A stretch of DNA of 64,000 nt, from the NCBI GenBank assembly GCA_002886105.1, contig CP025776.1:372001-436000 (forward strand). Direction: 5' to 3'. Numbering within the stretch: position 1 is the first letter of the stretch; each line of letters opens with the position of its first letter. The notes under the pieces are model-generated. The model was given only the letters and a program-made list of their open reading frames with translations. It was not told the DNA's origin and ran no database searches. The stretch comes from Enterobacter sp. EA-1. GTDB taxonomy: Bacteria; Pseudomonadota; Gammaproteobacteria; Enterobacterales; Enterobacteriaceae. Position numbers and translations under genes: made by a program. Positions 1 to 8,735 of the stretch are shown here, piece after piece.

Positions 1-1
1 C

Positions 2-37
2 TAAGCCGGATGGAGATCTTCCCATCCGGCTTTTTTA
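2..37 (+). terminator. Rho-independent terminator (end of livJ, upstream of window)
   Basis: A 10 bp stem (AGCCGGATGG pairing with CCATCCGGCT) with an 8-base loop is followed by a run of six T on the plus strand. In the conserved gene order livJ lies immediately to the left in plus orientation, so this most likely ends livJ. It lies at the 3' end of the converging panM and may also serve it. Confidence 0.8.
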
Positions 38-417
38 CCGTTTTTCCCAGCCATTTTCCTGTGCGGTGAAGCCCAGCGTCTGGGTAAAGGCGGCCATCAC
101 GGCTCTGTCTTCCACACCGATGTCCACGATCCACCAGCTGGTTATCGCCGGGTTATCGCGCATCACTTCTTCCACCAGATATTGCCCGATACCGCGACGG
201 CGAGTGATATCGCGCACGCGAAGTGAATCCAGCGCGCCTTCGGTACCGCGTAAGGTCACGCGAACGGCGGCCAGCAATCTGTCATTAAACCGCGCCGCAT
301 AGATGCGGTGCGTATCGTCCACGTCGAGCGACGCGGGGAGTATTCCGGCCAGACTTTCGCTAAATCAATATGATCCTGCTCGGTAAAGTTCACCAGTCGG
401 ATGATAGTCAATTTCAT
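35..417 (-). CDS. panM: PanM (YhhK), PanD maturation factor, GNAT fold
   Basis: PanM is a GNAT-family protein that binds acetyl-CoA and triggers self-cleavage of pro-PanD, activating aspartate decarboxylase for beta-alanine and pantothenate synthesis. The C-terminal 95 residues match well, including the CoA-loop region RDITRRRGIGQYL and the ending FTAQENGWEKR. The start at MKLTIIRL gives the family length of 127 residues if one G is restored near 335, where YSPASLDVDD is read out of frame. The gene sits between livJ and livK on the opposite strand, as in E. coli. The identification is secure; the frameshift is probably a sequencing error. Confidence 0.9.
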
Positions 418-849
418 GTACAGCTTGTCCAAAATGCAAAAGATAGTGTGAGTGTAAACAATTTCGTTTGGCCGGGTCTGTTAGTTTTTTATTTTTCGTC
501 CAACAGGCGAATAATTTTGCCGCAGCCTTCGGGATAGCGTGAAACATTGGAGATCGAAAAACAGGCAGGATTTTAACCTAATCAGTAGTGATTTATTCCG
601 CTCTTTGTACCATTATTTTATGCTGAAGCCCGGCCTTTTTTGTTTATCTCCGATTAAATACAGAATATTATCTCTGCTTAATCGCCTGAAAAATAGAGGA
701 TTTAGTCTGGTTTTTGCCAAAAAGACTGCGCTAAACCATTAAAGGCACTGGTAAAAATAGCGTTGTACATTAAAAGTACAGAATGCTTTTTTAACCATAA
801 AAAACAAAATATTTACACAACATCACGACGAGGTGGGGGATCTAAAAGA
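418..849. other. panM-livK divergent intergenic region
   Basis: This 432 bp A/T-rich spacer separates the divergent starts of panM and livK and must hold their promoters. In E. coli livK is controlled by leucine through Lrp, but I see no confident Lrp site here. A small palindrome, TGTAC-N7-GTACA, lies at 764-780, about 70 bp before livK. Short open frames inside the region resemble no known protein and lack a convincing ribosome binding site. Confidence 0.5.
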
Positions 850-1960
850 ATGAGAAGGAACGCGAAGACAGCGATCGCGGGGATAGTTGCACTTGCGATG
901 TCTCACGCGGCCATGGCGGCAGAGATTAAAGTCGCGGTTGTCGGTGCGATGTCCGGTCCTGTTGCGCAGTGGGGCGACATGGAGTTTAACGGCGCGCGTC
1001 AGGCAATCCACGACATCAACGCCAAAGGCGGGATCAAAGGCGACAAACTGGTCGCGATGGAATATGACGATGCCTGTGACCCGAAACAAGCGGTTGCTGT
1101 CGCTAACAAAATCGTTAACGACGGCGTGAAATATGTGATTGGCCACCTCTGCTCCTCATCAACGCAGCCTGCTTCCGATATTTATGAAGACGAAGGCATT
1201 CTGATGATCACGCCCGGCGCGACCAACCCGGGACTGACTCAGCGCGGCTATCAGCACATTATGCGTACCGCCGGGCTGGACTCCTCGCAAGGGCCGACTG
1301 CCGCAAAATACATCCTGAATACGGTGAAGCCGCAGCGCATCGCCATCATCCATGATAAACAGCAGTACGGCGAAGGCCTCGCACGCTCCGTTCAGGATGG
1401 GCTGAAAGCGGGCGGTGCAAATGTGGTGTTCTTCGACGGTATTACTGCCGGTGAAAAAAGATTTTTCTGCGCTGGTTGCACGTCTGAAAAAGAAAACATC
1501 GACTTTGTCTACTACGGTGGTTACTACCCGGAGATGGGGCAGATGCTGCGTCAGGCACGTGCTAACGGCCTGAAAACCCGGTTTATGGGGCCGGAAGGCG
1601 TGGGCAACGCGTCGCTGTCCAATATCGCGGGAGATGCAGCGGAAGGCATGCTGGTTACCATGCCGAAACGCTATGACCGGATCCTGCGAATCAGAGCATC
1701 GTCGAGGCGCTGAAAGCAGAGAAAAAAAGATCCGAGCGGCCCGTATGTGTGGATTACCTATGCCGCCGTACAGTCGCTGGCGACCGCGCTTGAGCGGAGC
1801 AGTAGCGCCGAGCCGCTGGCGCTGATTAAAGATTTAAAAAGCCAACGGGGCTAAAACCGTGATTGGGCCGCTGAACTGGGATGAAAAAGGCGATCTGAAG
1901 GGATTTGATTTTGGCGTTTTCCAATGGCACGCCGATGGTTCGTCGTCCGTGGCGAAATAA
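850..1960 (+). CDS. livK: LivK, leucine-specific periplasmic binding protein
   Basis: LivK is the leucine-binding component of the LIV-I ABC importer. The start at [11 protein letters not shown] gives a signal peptide ending at AMA followed by mature [13 protein letters not shown]. The mature part follows the family throughout, including [24 protein letters not shown] and [13 protein letters not shown]. The frame is disturbed at about 1455 and 1490 (opposite A-run errors), 1677 (GACCAGGAT read as GACCGGAT), 1725 and 1838 (extra A). Correcting these yields the usual 369 residues ending GSSVAK. It leads livKHMGF; the next gene starts about 50 bp downstream. Confidence 0.93.
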
Positions 1961-2014
1961 CTGTCATCCCTCTCTCCGGGCGCAACGTCCGGAGAGATTT
2001 AAGAAGGTTATGTT

Positions 2015-2937
2015 ATGTCCGAGCAGTTTCTCATACTTGCAGCAGATGTTTAACGGCGTCACGCTGGGAAGCACCTATGCATTGATCGCCATTGGTTACA
2101 CCATGGTTTACGGCATTATCGGCATGATCAACTTCGCCCACGGCGAGGTGTACATGATCGGTAGCTATGTCTCTTTTATGATTATCGCTGCGCTGATGAT
2201 GATGGGCATCGACTCCAGTTGGTTGCTGGTTGCGGCCGGTTTTGTCGGGGCGATTGTGATAGCCAGCGCCTACGGCTGGAGCATCGAACGGGTGGCCTAT
2301 CGCCCGGTGCGTAACTCCAAGCGCCTGATTGCGCTCATCTCCGCCATCGGTATGTCGATATTCCTGCAAAACTACGTCAGCCTGACCGAAGGTTCCCGTG
2401 ACGTGGCGTTGCCGAGCCTGTTTAACGGCCAGTGGGTGGTCGGTCACAGTGAAAACTTCTCCGCCAGCATCACCACCATGCAGTTGGTTATCTGGATTGT
2501 GACGTTTATCTCCATGCTGGCGCTGACGCTGTTCATCCGCTATTCCCGCATGGGGCGCGCTTGCCGCGCCTGTTCGGAAAGACTTAAAAATGGCAAGCCT
2601 GCTGGGCATCAATACTGACCGCGTGATTGCGCTGACCTTTGTGATCGGTGCGGCAATGGCGGCGGTGGCGGGTGTGCTGCTGGGTCAGTTCTATGGTGTT
2701 ATCAACCCTTACATCGGTTTTATGGCGGGCATGAAGGCGTTTACCGCGGCGGTGCTGGGCGGTATTGGCAGTATTCGGCGCGATGATCGGCGGTCTGATC
2801 CTCGGTGTGGCGGAATCCCTCTCTTCGGCGTATCTGAGTACCGAATATAAAGATGTGGTGTCGTTTGCGCTGTTGATCATGGTGTTGCTGGTGATGCCGA
2901 CCGGTATCCTTGGCCGCCCGGAGGTTGAAAAGTATGA
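2015..2937 (+). CDS. livH: LivH, branched-chain amino acid ABC permease
   Basis: LivH is one of two inner-membrane permeases of the LIV-I/LS importer for leucine, isoleucine and valine. The protein is very hydrophobic and matches the family from FNGVTLGSTYALIAIGY to the C-terminal LVMPTGILGRPEVEK. The start MSEQF follows an AAGAAGG ribosome binding site. Frame breaks occur near 2036, 2577 (extra A), 2775 (CCTGG-like site reduced to CGG) and just before the stop (one A lost in a run). The corrected stop TGA overlaps the livM ATG by two bases, the usual coupled arrangement. Corrected length is about 308 residues. Confidence 0.92.
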
Positions 2938-4212
2938 AACCGATGCATTTTGCGATGGCGCTGCTTTCTGCTGCGCTGTTCTTCATCCCCGGCGAGCGTC
3001 TTTATGGGCGTCCAACTGGAGCTGGACGGGACCAAACTGGTGGTGAACACCGCCGCGCATATTCGCTGGCAGTGGGTGTTTATCGGCACGGCGGTGGTCT
3101 TTTTCTTCCAGTTGCTGCGCCCGTTGTTCCAGAAATCGCTGAAGGGCGTCTCCGGGCCGAAGTTTATTCTGCCGGCTGTTGACGGTTCAACGGTAAAACA
3201 GAAGCTGTTCCTGTTGGCGCTGCTGGTGATTGCCGTGGCGTGGCCGTTTGTGGTGTCGCGCGGTACGGTGGATATCGCCACCATGACAATGATTTATATC
3301 ATTCTCGGTCTGGGCCTGAACGTAGTGGTGGGTCTCTCTGGCCTGCTGGTGCTGGGCTACGGTGGTTTCTACGCGATTGGCGCGTATACCTTTGCCTTGC
3401 TGAACCACTATTACGGTCTCGGTTTCTGGACTTGCCTGCCGCTGGCCGGTCTGGTCTCCGCCGCCGCGGGTTTCCTGCTCGGCTTCCCGGTGTTGCGTCT
3501 GCGCGGCGACTATCTGGCGATTGTGACGCTGGGTTTTGGGAAATCGTTCGTATTCTGCTGTTGAACAACACCGAAATCACCGGTGGCCCGAACGGCATTA
3601 GCCAGATCCCGAAACCCACCCTGTTTGGCACGGAGTTCAGCCGGACGGCGCGTGAAGGCGGCTGGGATACTTTCAGCAACTTCTTTAATGTGCAATACGA
3701 TCCCGGCGATCGCGTGGTGTTCCTCTATCTGGTGGCGTTGCTGCTGGTGGTGTTGACGCTGTTTGTGATCAACCGTCTGCTGCGTATGCCGCTGGGCCGG
3801 GCATGGGAAGCGCTGCGTGAAGATGAGATCGCCTGCCGTTCGCTGGGTCTTAGCCCGACCCGCATCAAACTGACGGCGTTTACCATCAGTGCTGCGTTTG
3901 CCGGTTTTGCCGGGACGCTGTTTGCTGCGCGCCAGGGGGTTTGTCAGCCCGGAATCCTTCACCTTCGCCGAGTCCGCCTTTGTACTGGCGATCGTGGTGC
4001 TGGGTGGCATGGGGTCGCAATTTGCGGTGATCCTCGCCGCTATCCTGCTGGTGGTCTCCCGTGAGCTGATGCGTGATTTTAATGAATACAGCATGTTGAT
4101 GCTGGGTGGTTTGATGGTACTGATGATGATCTGGCGTCCGCAAGGCTTGCTGCCGATGACCCGTCCGCAGTTGAAACTGAAAAACGGGCAAGTAAAAGGA
4201 GAGCAGGCATGA
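2934..4212 (+). CDS. livM: LivM, branched-chain amino acid ABC permease
   Basis: LivM is the second permease of the LIV-I/LS importer and pairs with LivH. It matches the family from [11 protein letters not shown] through [19 protein letters not shown] and [18 protein letters not shown] to the hydrophilic end [14 protein letters not shown], with many membrane segments. Three single-base errors break the frame: an extra C at about 2988 (an ATCCTGGCG site), a missing G at about 3538 and an extra G at about 3937 next to a CCAGG. Net correction gives 425 residues. Its TGA overlaps the livG ATG, implying translational coupling. Confidence 0.93.
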
Positions 4213-4979
4213 GTCAGCCATTATTATCCGTAAACGGTCTGATGATGCGCTTCGGCGGCCTGCTCGCCGTTAACAACGTGGCGCTGGAGCTGAAGGCACA
4301 AGAGATCGTTTCGCTGATTGGTCCGAATGGCGCGGGTAAAACCACGGTGTTCAACTGTCTCACCGGTTTCTATAAACCGACAGGCGGTACCATTATGCTG
4401 CGTGACCAGCACTGGAAGGGCTGCCGGGGCAGGAAATCGCCCGGATGGGCGTGGTGCGCACCTTCCAGCATGTGCGCTTGTTCCGTGAAATGACGGTGAT
4501 CGAAAACCTGCTGGTGGCGCAGCATCAGCAGCTAAAGACCGGGGTATTTTCTGGTCTGCTGAAAACCCCGTCATTTCGCCGGGCGCAGAGTGAAGCGCTG
4601 GATCGCGCCGCCACCCCGGCTGGACCGAATTGGTTTGTTAGCGCACGCTAACCGTCAGGCGAGCAACCTTGCCTACGGTGACCAGCGTCGTCTGGAAATC
4701 GTGCGTTGCATGGTGACGCAGCCAGAGATCCTGATGCTCGACGAACCAGCAGCCGGTCTGAACCCGAAAGAGACGAAAGAGCTGGATGAGCTGATTGTCG
4801 AGCTGCGTAATAACCACAACACCACCATCCTGCTGATTGAGCATGATATGAAGCTGGTGATGGGCATTTCAGACCGGATTTATGTGGTGAACTTGAGGGG
4901 GACGCCGCTGGCGAACGGAACACCGGAAGAAATTCGTAACAATCCGGACGTGATCCGCGCCTATTTGGGCGAAGCATAA
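4209..4979 (+). CDS. livG: LivG, branched-chain amino acid ABC ATPase
   Basis: LivG is one of two cytoplasmic ATPases powering the LIV-I/LS importer. The Walker A motif GPNGAGKTT lies about 40 residues in, and Walker B is [12 protein letters not shown]. The H-loop IEHDMKLVM and the C-terminal [13 protein letters not shown] are typical. Two frame breaks fall on CCTGG sites: CACCTGGAA read as CACTGGAA near 4411, and ACCTGGCTG read as ACCCCGGCTG near 4616. The corrected length is close to the family's 255 residues. livF follows after 16 bp. Confidence 0.93.
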
Positions 4980-4995
4980 GGTGGGTGAGGCTAAG

Positions 4996-5709
4996 ATGGA
5001 AAAAGTCATGTTGTCGTTTGACAAAGTAAGCGCCCACTACGGCAAAATCCGAGGCACTGCACGATGTCAGCCTGCATATTAATCAGGGCGAAATCGTGAC
5101 CCTGATTGGCGCGAACGGTGCGGGTAAAACCACGCTGCTCGGAACGCTGTGCGGCGATCCGCGCGCCACCAGTGGGCGTATTGTGTTTGATGATAAAGAC
5201 ATCACCGACTGGCAAACCGCGAAGATCATGCGTGAAGCGGTGGCGATTGTCCCGGAAGGACGTCGTGTCTTCTCGCGTATGACTGTTGAGGAGAATCTGG
5301 CGATGGGCGGTTTCTTTGCCGACAGCGAGCAGTTTCAGACCCGCATTAAACGGGTGTATGAGCTGTTCCCGCGTCTGCATGAGCGCCGTCTGCAACGCGC
5401 GGGCACCATGTCCGGCGGTGAGCAGCAGATGCTGGCCATTGGCCGCGCATTGATGAGCCAGCCGCGTTTGCTGCTGCTGGACGAGCCGTCTCTTGGGTTA
5501 GCGCCGATCATTATTCAGCAAATCTTCGACACCATTGAGCAACTGCGTAAAGAAGGGATGACCATCTTCCTTGTGGAGCAGAACGCCAACCAGCACTGAA
5601 GCTCGCCGATCGCGGCTATGTGCTGGAGAATGGTCACGTGGTGCTGGAAGATACCGGTGAAGCGCTGCTGGCGAATGAAGCGGTGCGCAGTGCGTATCTG
5701 GGCGGTTAA
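4996..5709 (+). CDS. livF: LivF, branched-chain amino acid ABC ATPase
   Basis: LivF is the second ATPase of the LIV-I/LS importer. Motifs include Walker A GANGAGKTT, the signature MSGGEQQML, Walker B LLLLDEPSLGLAP and the C-terminal VRSAYLGG. Two compensating errors shift the middle: CCAGG read as CCGAGG at 5049-5054, and a lost G in AACCAGGCACTG near 5591. Total length stays at 238 codons, the family size. It is the last gene of livKHMGF and is followed by a terminator. Confidence 0.94.
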
Positions 5710-5727
5710 ACGTTCGCGTAAAACATC

Positions 5728-5756
5728 TGAACCGGTCGCGAGTGGCCGGTTTTTTA
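5728..5756 (+). terminator. Rho-independent terminator after livF
   Basis: AACCGG pairs with CCGGTT across a short GC-rich loop and is followed directly by a run of T. It lies 20 bp after the livF stop and closes the liv operon before the toxin-antitoxin locus. Confidence 0.85.
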
Positions 5757-5804
5757 TTATCTGAAAAGTGCCATGCCGGGATGCTGCCTGCGGATTTGAT
5801 GGGA

Positions 5805-5810
5805 TATGAT
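5805..5810 (+). promoter_or_regulatory. Putative hok mRNA promoter (-10 TATGAT)
   Basis: TATGAT lies at the position where the plasmid R1 hok promoter carries the same hexamer, and the following GCGCTTGAGGC...CCTCATGAC segment resembles the 5' part of the R1 hok transcript, which holds its translational activator element. The -35 hexamer is weak. Assignment rests on similarity to the R1 sequence from memory. Confidence 0.5.
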
Positions 5811-5867
5811 GCGGGCGGCGCTTGAGGCTTTTGCCCTCATGACGGTAGAAAGTTGTGCGGCAGAAAG

Positions 5868-5930
5868 AAGAAAGCCCCGTAGTAAGTTAATGTTGATTAA
5901 CCACCACGAGGCCATCCGAATGCCTAGACA
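5868..5930 (-). ncRNA. sok: Sok-type antisense RNA (antitoxin), predicted
   Basis: Sok RNAs are about 64 nt unstable antisense RNAs that pair with the hok mRNA leader at the mok start and block translation. Reading the minus strand here gives a -10 hexamer TATCCT (plus positions 5936-5941). About 7 bases downstream a roughly 63-base transcript would begin, ending after a GTTAAT-N4-ATTAAC hairpin near the GGGGCTTTC segment. The bases match the conserved R1 Sok region (ACTTACTACGGGGC on the minus strand). Ends are estimated. Confidence 0.6.
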
Positions 5931-6091
5931 ACATCAGGATAGCCTCTTACCCGCCGCAAGGCAAGGAGGCGTGAACCATGAAAATTCCGCGAAACACTCT
6001 TCTCTGGTGCGTATTTATGGTGTGTTTCACACTCGTGATATTCACACCGGCTGACACGAAAATCACTGTGCGAGATCCGCTACAGGGATAG
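5920..6091 (+). CDS. mok: Mok-like overlapping regulatory reading frame
   Basis: In hok/sok loci translation of the toxin is coupled to an overlapping frame, mok, whose start is masked by Sok. Here a frame begins at ATGCCTAGACAACATCAG, matching the R1 mok start region (CATCAGGATAGCCTCTTACC), and enters hok in another frame. As written it stops after HTRDIHTG at 6054. If the one-base error inside hok (near 6047) is corrected it runs to 6091, 56 residues. Its product need not be functional; its translation is the regulatory element. Confidence 0.55.
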
Positions 6092-6137
6092 CGACAGGGA
6101 GGTGGCGGCTTTCATGGCTTACGAATCCGGTAAGTAG
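5978..6137 (+). CDS. hok: Hok/Gef-family small membrane toxin
   Basis: Hok toxins are about 50-residue inner-membrane peptides that depolarise the membrane when freed from antisense control. The N-terminus [18 protein letters not shown] aligns with plasmid R1 Hok and forms one membrane segment. After one base is removed near 6047 the rest reads [19 protein letters not shown] and MAYESGK, nearly identical to R1 Hok, including the conserved cysteine. The extra base lies where TTCACCTGGCTGACA (F-T-W-L-T) would be read as TTCACACCGGCTG, a CCTGG-type error seen elsewhere in the window, so the toxin is probably intact at 52 residues. An AAGGAGG site precedes the start. Confidence 0.85.
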
Positions 6138-6145
6138 CAACTGGA

Positions 6146-6168
6146 GGCAGGAGCAATCCCTGCCTTTT
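6146..6168 (+). terminator. Hairpin downstream of hok
   Basis: GGCAGG pairs with CCTGCC around a short loop and is followed by TTTT, just after the hok stop. The R1 hok mRNA carries an equivalent hairpin at this position. Confidence 0.65.
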
Positions 6169-6210
6169 CAGGAGCGACAGTTGCCGGCATCGCCTCTGAG
6201 CGCCTTTATA

Positions 6211-6242
6211 AAGGGCTTCTTTGCCAGCAGGGAAGCCCTTTC
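6211..6242 (+). terminator. 3' end hairpin of the hok transcript
   Basis: AAGGGCTTC pairs perfectly with GAAGCCCTT around a 12-base loop, followed by TT. The preceding GCGCCTTTATAAAGG is shared with the 3' end of the R1 hok mRNA, whose 3' terminus folds back on the 5' end (fold-back inhibition) to keep the message inert until processed. Confidence 0.7.
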
Positions 6243-6316
6243 CCTTATCCCTCTGGCAATCCGCCATTTTTCCTTCACGTTACTATCATCCCACCGACAT
6301 TTCCCTGACGCCCCGG

Positions 6317-6356
6317 CTGTCATTTATTTGTAATTAAAAGATTATTTTTCTGTCAT
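6317..6356 (+). promoter_or_regulatory. Pho box upstream of ugpB
   Basis: CTGTCAT-TTAT-TTGTAAT matches the PhoB-binding repeat (CTGTCAT repeated every 11 bp), and a second CTGTCAT begins at 6350 followed by another TGTCAT at 6364-6369. The ugp operon is a classical phosphate-starvation target of PhoB, so these sites fit. They lie 75-115 bp before the ugpB start. Confidence 0.75.
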
Positions 6357-6429
6357 TCGAGCATGTCATGTTACCTCGCGAGCACAAAACGCGTGATATC
6401 GCGCATCCCGTATAACAAGAGAGAGCACA

Positions 6430-7746
6430 ATGACAACGTTACGACATACAGCTTTGGGTCTGGCGCTGGGATTCGTTTTTGCAGGCAACGCCCCCGGCCG
6501 CAACCACCATTCCGTTCTGGCATTCGATGGAAGGGGAGTTAGGTAAAGAAGTTGACTCTCGGCGCAACGTTTCAATGACACCCACCCGGATTACAAAATC
6601 GAACCGGTGTACAAAGGCAACTATGAACAGAGCCTAAGTGCAGGCATCGCTGCATTCCGTACTGGCAACGCGCCGGCGATTTTGCAGGTATATGAAGTGG
6701 GCACCGCGACCATGATGGCTTCGAAAGCGATCAAACCGGTGTACCAGGTCTTCCGAGGACGCAGGCATTAAGTTTGATGAAAGCCAGTTCGTTCCGACGG
6801 TTTCCGGCTATTACACCGATTCTAAAACCGGCCATTTGCTCTCTCAGCCGTTTAACAGCTCCACGCCGGTGCTCTATTACAACAAAGACGCCTTCAAAAG
6901 CCGGTCTGAACCCGGACCAGCCACCGAAAACTGCAGGACCTCGGCCGAATACACCGCGAAGCTGAAAGCAGCAGGCATGAAGTGCGGCTACGCCAGCGGC
7001 TGGCAGGGCTGGATCCAGATCGAAAACTTCAGCGCTCCCGCACGGTTTGCCGGTAGCGACCAAAAACAACGGTTTTGACGGTACGGACGCCGTGCTGGAA
7101 TTTAACAAACCGGAGCAGGTGAAACATATCGCCATGCTGGAAGCACTGAACAAGAAAGGTGATTTCAGCTACTTCGGACGTAAAGACGAGTCCACCGAGA
7201 AGTTCTATAACGGCGATTGCGCCATCACTACCGCTTCTTCGGGTTCGCTGGCGGATATCCGTCACTACGCCAAATTCAACTATGGCGTCGGCATGATGCC
7301 TTACGATGCCAATGTGAAAGGCGCGCCGCAGAACGCCATTATCGGCGGGGCGAGCCTGTGGGTCATGCAGGGCAAAGACGAGGCAACCTACAAAGGCGTT
7401 GCTCAGTTCCTCGACTTCCTGACGAAACCGGAAAACGCAGCCGAATGGCACCAGAAAACCGGCTATCTGCCGATTACTACCGCCGCCTACGACCTGACGC
7501 GTCAGCAAGGGTTCTATGACAAAAACCCCGGCGCGGACATCGCCACCCGTCAGATGCTGAACAAGCCGCCTTTGGCGTTCACCAAGGGTCTGCGTCTGGG
7601 CAACATGCCGCAGATCCGCACCGTTGTTGATGAAGAGCTGGAAAGCGTATGGACCGGCAAGAAAAACCCCGCAACAGGCGCTGGATGCTGCCGTAGAGCG
7701 TGGTAACCAACTGCTGCGCCGCTTCGAGCAGTCCACCAAGTCTTAA
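6430..7746 (+). CDS. ugpB: UgpB, glycerol-3-phosphate-binding periplasmic protein
   Basis: UgpB captures sn-glycerol-3-phosphate and glycerophosphocholine for the UgpAEC importer. The start [15 protein letters not shown] gives a signal peptide, followed by [19 protein letters not shown] as in the family. Other matches are [35 protein letters not shown] and [20 protein letters not shown]. The stretch 6485-7060 holds at least six indels, including CCAGG read as CCGAGG at 6753-6758, plus one near 7670. Total span equals the usual 438 codons plus stop. A nearby CCAGG at 6744-6748 is unaltered. Confidence 0.92.
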
Positions 7747-7762
7747 TCTTTCCCCTCTCCGG

Positions 7763-7788
7763 CCCTCTCGACAAGAGAGAGGGTGTTT
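7763..7788 (+). repeat. Intercistronic hairpin between ugpB and ugpA
   Basis: CCCTCTC pairs with GAGAGGG around a small loop and is followed by GTTTT. The flanking CCCCTCTCC and GGGGAGAGG make the whole 95 bp gap self-complementary. Such a structure after a binding-protein gene can stabilise the upstream message or attenuate the permease genes. I see no homologue elsewhere in the window apart from the simpler GGGGAGAGG hairpin after ggt. Confidence 0.6.
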
Positions 7789-7845
7789 TCCCTTGCCCAG
7801 TGTGGGGAGGGACAGGGGAGAGGCAAACACAAGCAGAGCCAATTT

Positions 7846-8735
7846 ATGTCCTCATCCCGTCCGGTGTTTCGTTCGCGCTGGCTGCCTTACCTTCTGGTTG
7901 CGCCGCAACTGGCGATCACGGTTATTTTCTTTATCTGGCCTGCGGGCGAAGCGCTGTGGTACTCGGTGCAAAGCGTCGATCCGTTCGGGCTTTCCAGCCA
8001 GTTTGTTGGGCTGGATAACTTCGTGGCGTTGTTCCACGACAGCTATTATCTGGACGCTTTCTGGACGACTATCCGTTTTAGCGCGCTGGTGACCTTCAGC
8101 GGTCTTCTCGTGTCGCTGTTTTTGCCGCTCTGGTGGATAACGTGGTGCGCGGCAGTCGGATTTACCAAACGCTGATGTTGCTGCCGTATGCCGTTGCTCC
8201 TGCCGTTGCCGCGGTGTTGTGGATCTTCCTCTTCAATCCCGGGCGCGGGCTGATCACCCACTTTCTGGAACACTTTGGCTATGACTGGAACCATGCGCAA
8301 CATAGCGGCCGGTGGCCATGTTCCTTGTGGTGTTCGCCTCGGTGTGGAAGCAGATAAGCTATAACTTTCTGTTCTTTTTGCGGCGTTACAGTCGATCCCC
8401 CCGTTCGCTGGTGGAAGCGGCTGCCATTGATGGCGCAGGGCCTGTCCGCCGGTTCTTCAAATTGTCGCTACCGTTAATCGCGCCGGTCAGTTTCTTCCTG
8501 CTGGTGGTGAACTCCGGTGTATGCCTTTTTCGACACATTCCCGGTTATCGATGCTGCCACTGCCGGAGGACCGGTACAGGCGACCACCACGCTTATCTAC
8601 AAGATCTACCGTGAAGGTTTTGCCGGGCTGGATCTCTCCGCGTCTGCGGCGCAGTCGGTCGTGCTGATGGTGCTGGTGATTGTGCTGACGGTCGTTCAGT
8701 TCCGCTATGTTGAAAGTAAGGTGCGCTACCAATGA
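7846..8735 (+). CDS. ugpA: UgpA, glycerol-3-phosphate ABC permease
   Basis: UgpA is a membrane subunit of the UgpBAEC importer. [21 protein letters not shown] starts a MalF-type permease; the EAAxxDGAG loop that docks the ATPase is visible as [15 protein letters not shown]. The C-terminus [18 protein letters not shown] is typical. Frame breaks at about 8122, 8303 (GGCCAGGCC read as GGCCGGTGGCC), 8378, 8395 and 8514 (AACCTGGTG read as AACTCCGGTG) split the gene. Corrected length is 295 residues. Its TGA overlaps the ugpE ATG. Confidence 0.92.

Noticed and set aside
539-742. A 67-codon plus-strand frame upstream of livK
   Set aside because: No ribosome binding site, no recognisable family, and A/T-rich promoter-like composition.
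418-849. A leucine attenuator or riboswitch upstream of livK
   Set aside because: I find no leucine-rich leader peptide and no terminator/antiterminator pair in this region.
2031-2612. Long antisense frames such as this 193-codon minus frame, and those at 7029-7739 and 9785-10435
   Set aside because: They mirror livH, ugpB and ugpC, show His/Gln/Arg-rich shadow composition, and resemble no protein family.
5806-6054. An 82-codon frame covering the hok leader as a standalone protein
   Set aside because: Its 3' part is the mok frame; the upstream portion lies in the structured hok mRNA leader and has no ribosome site of its own.
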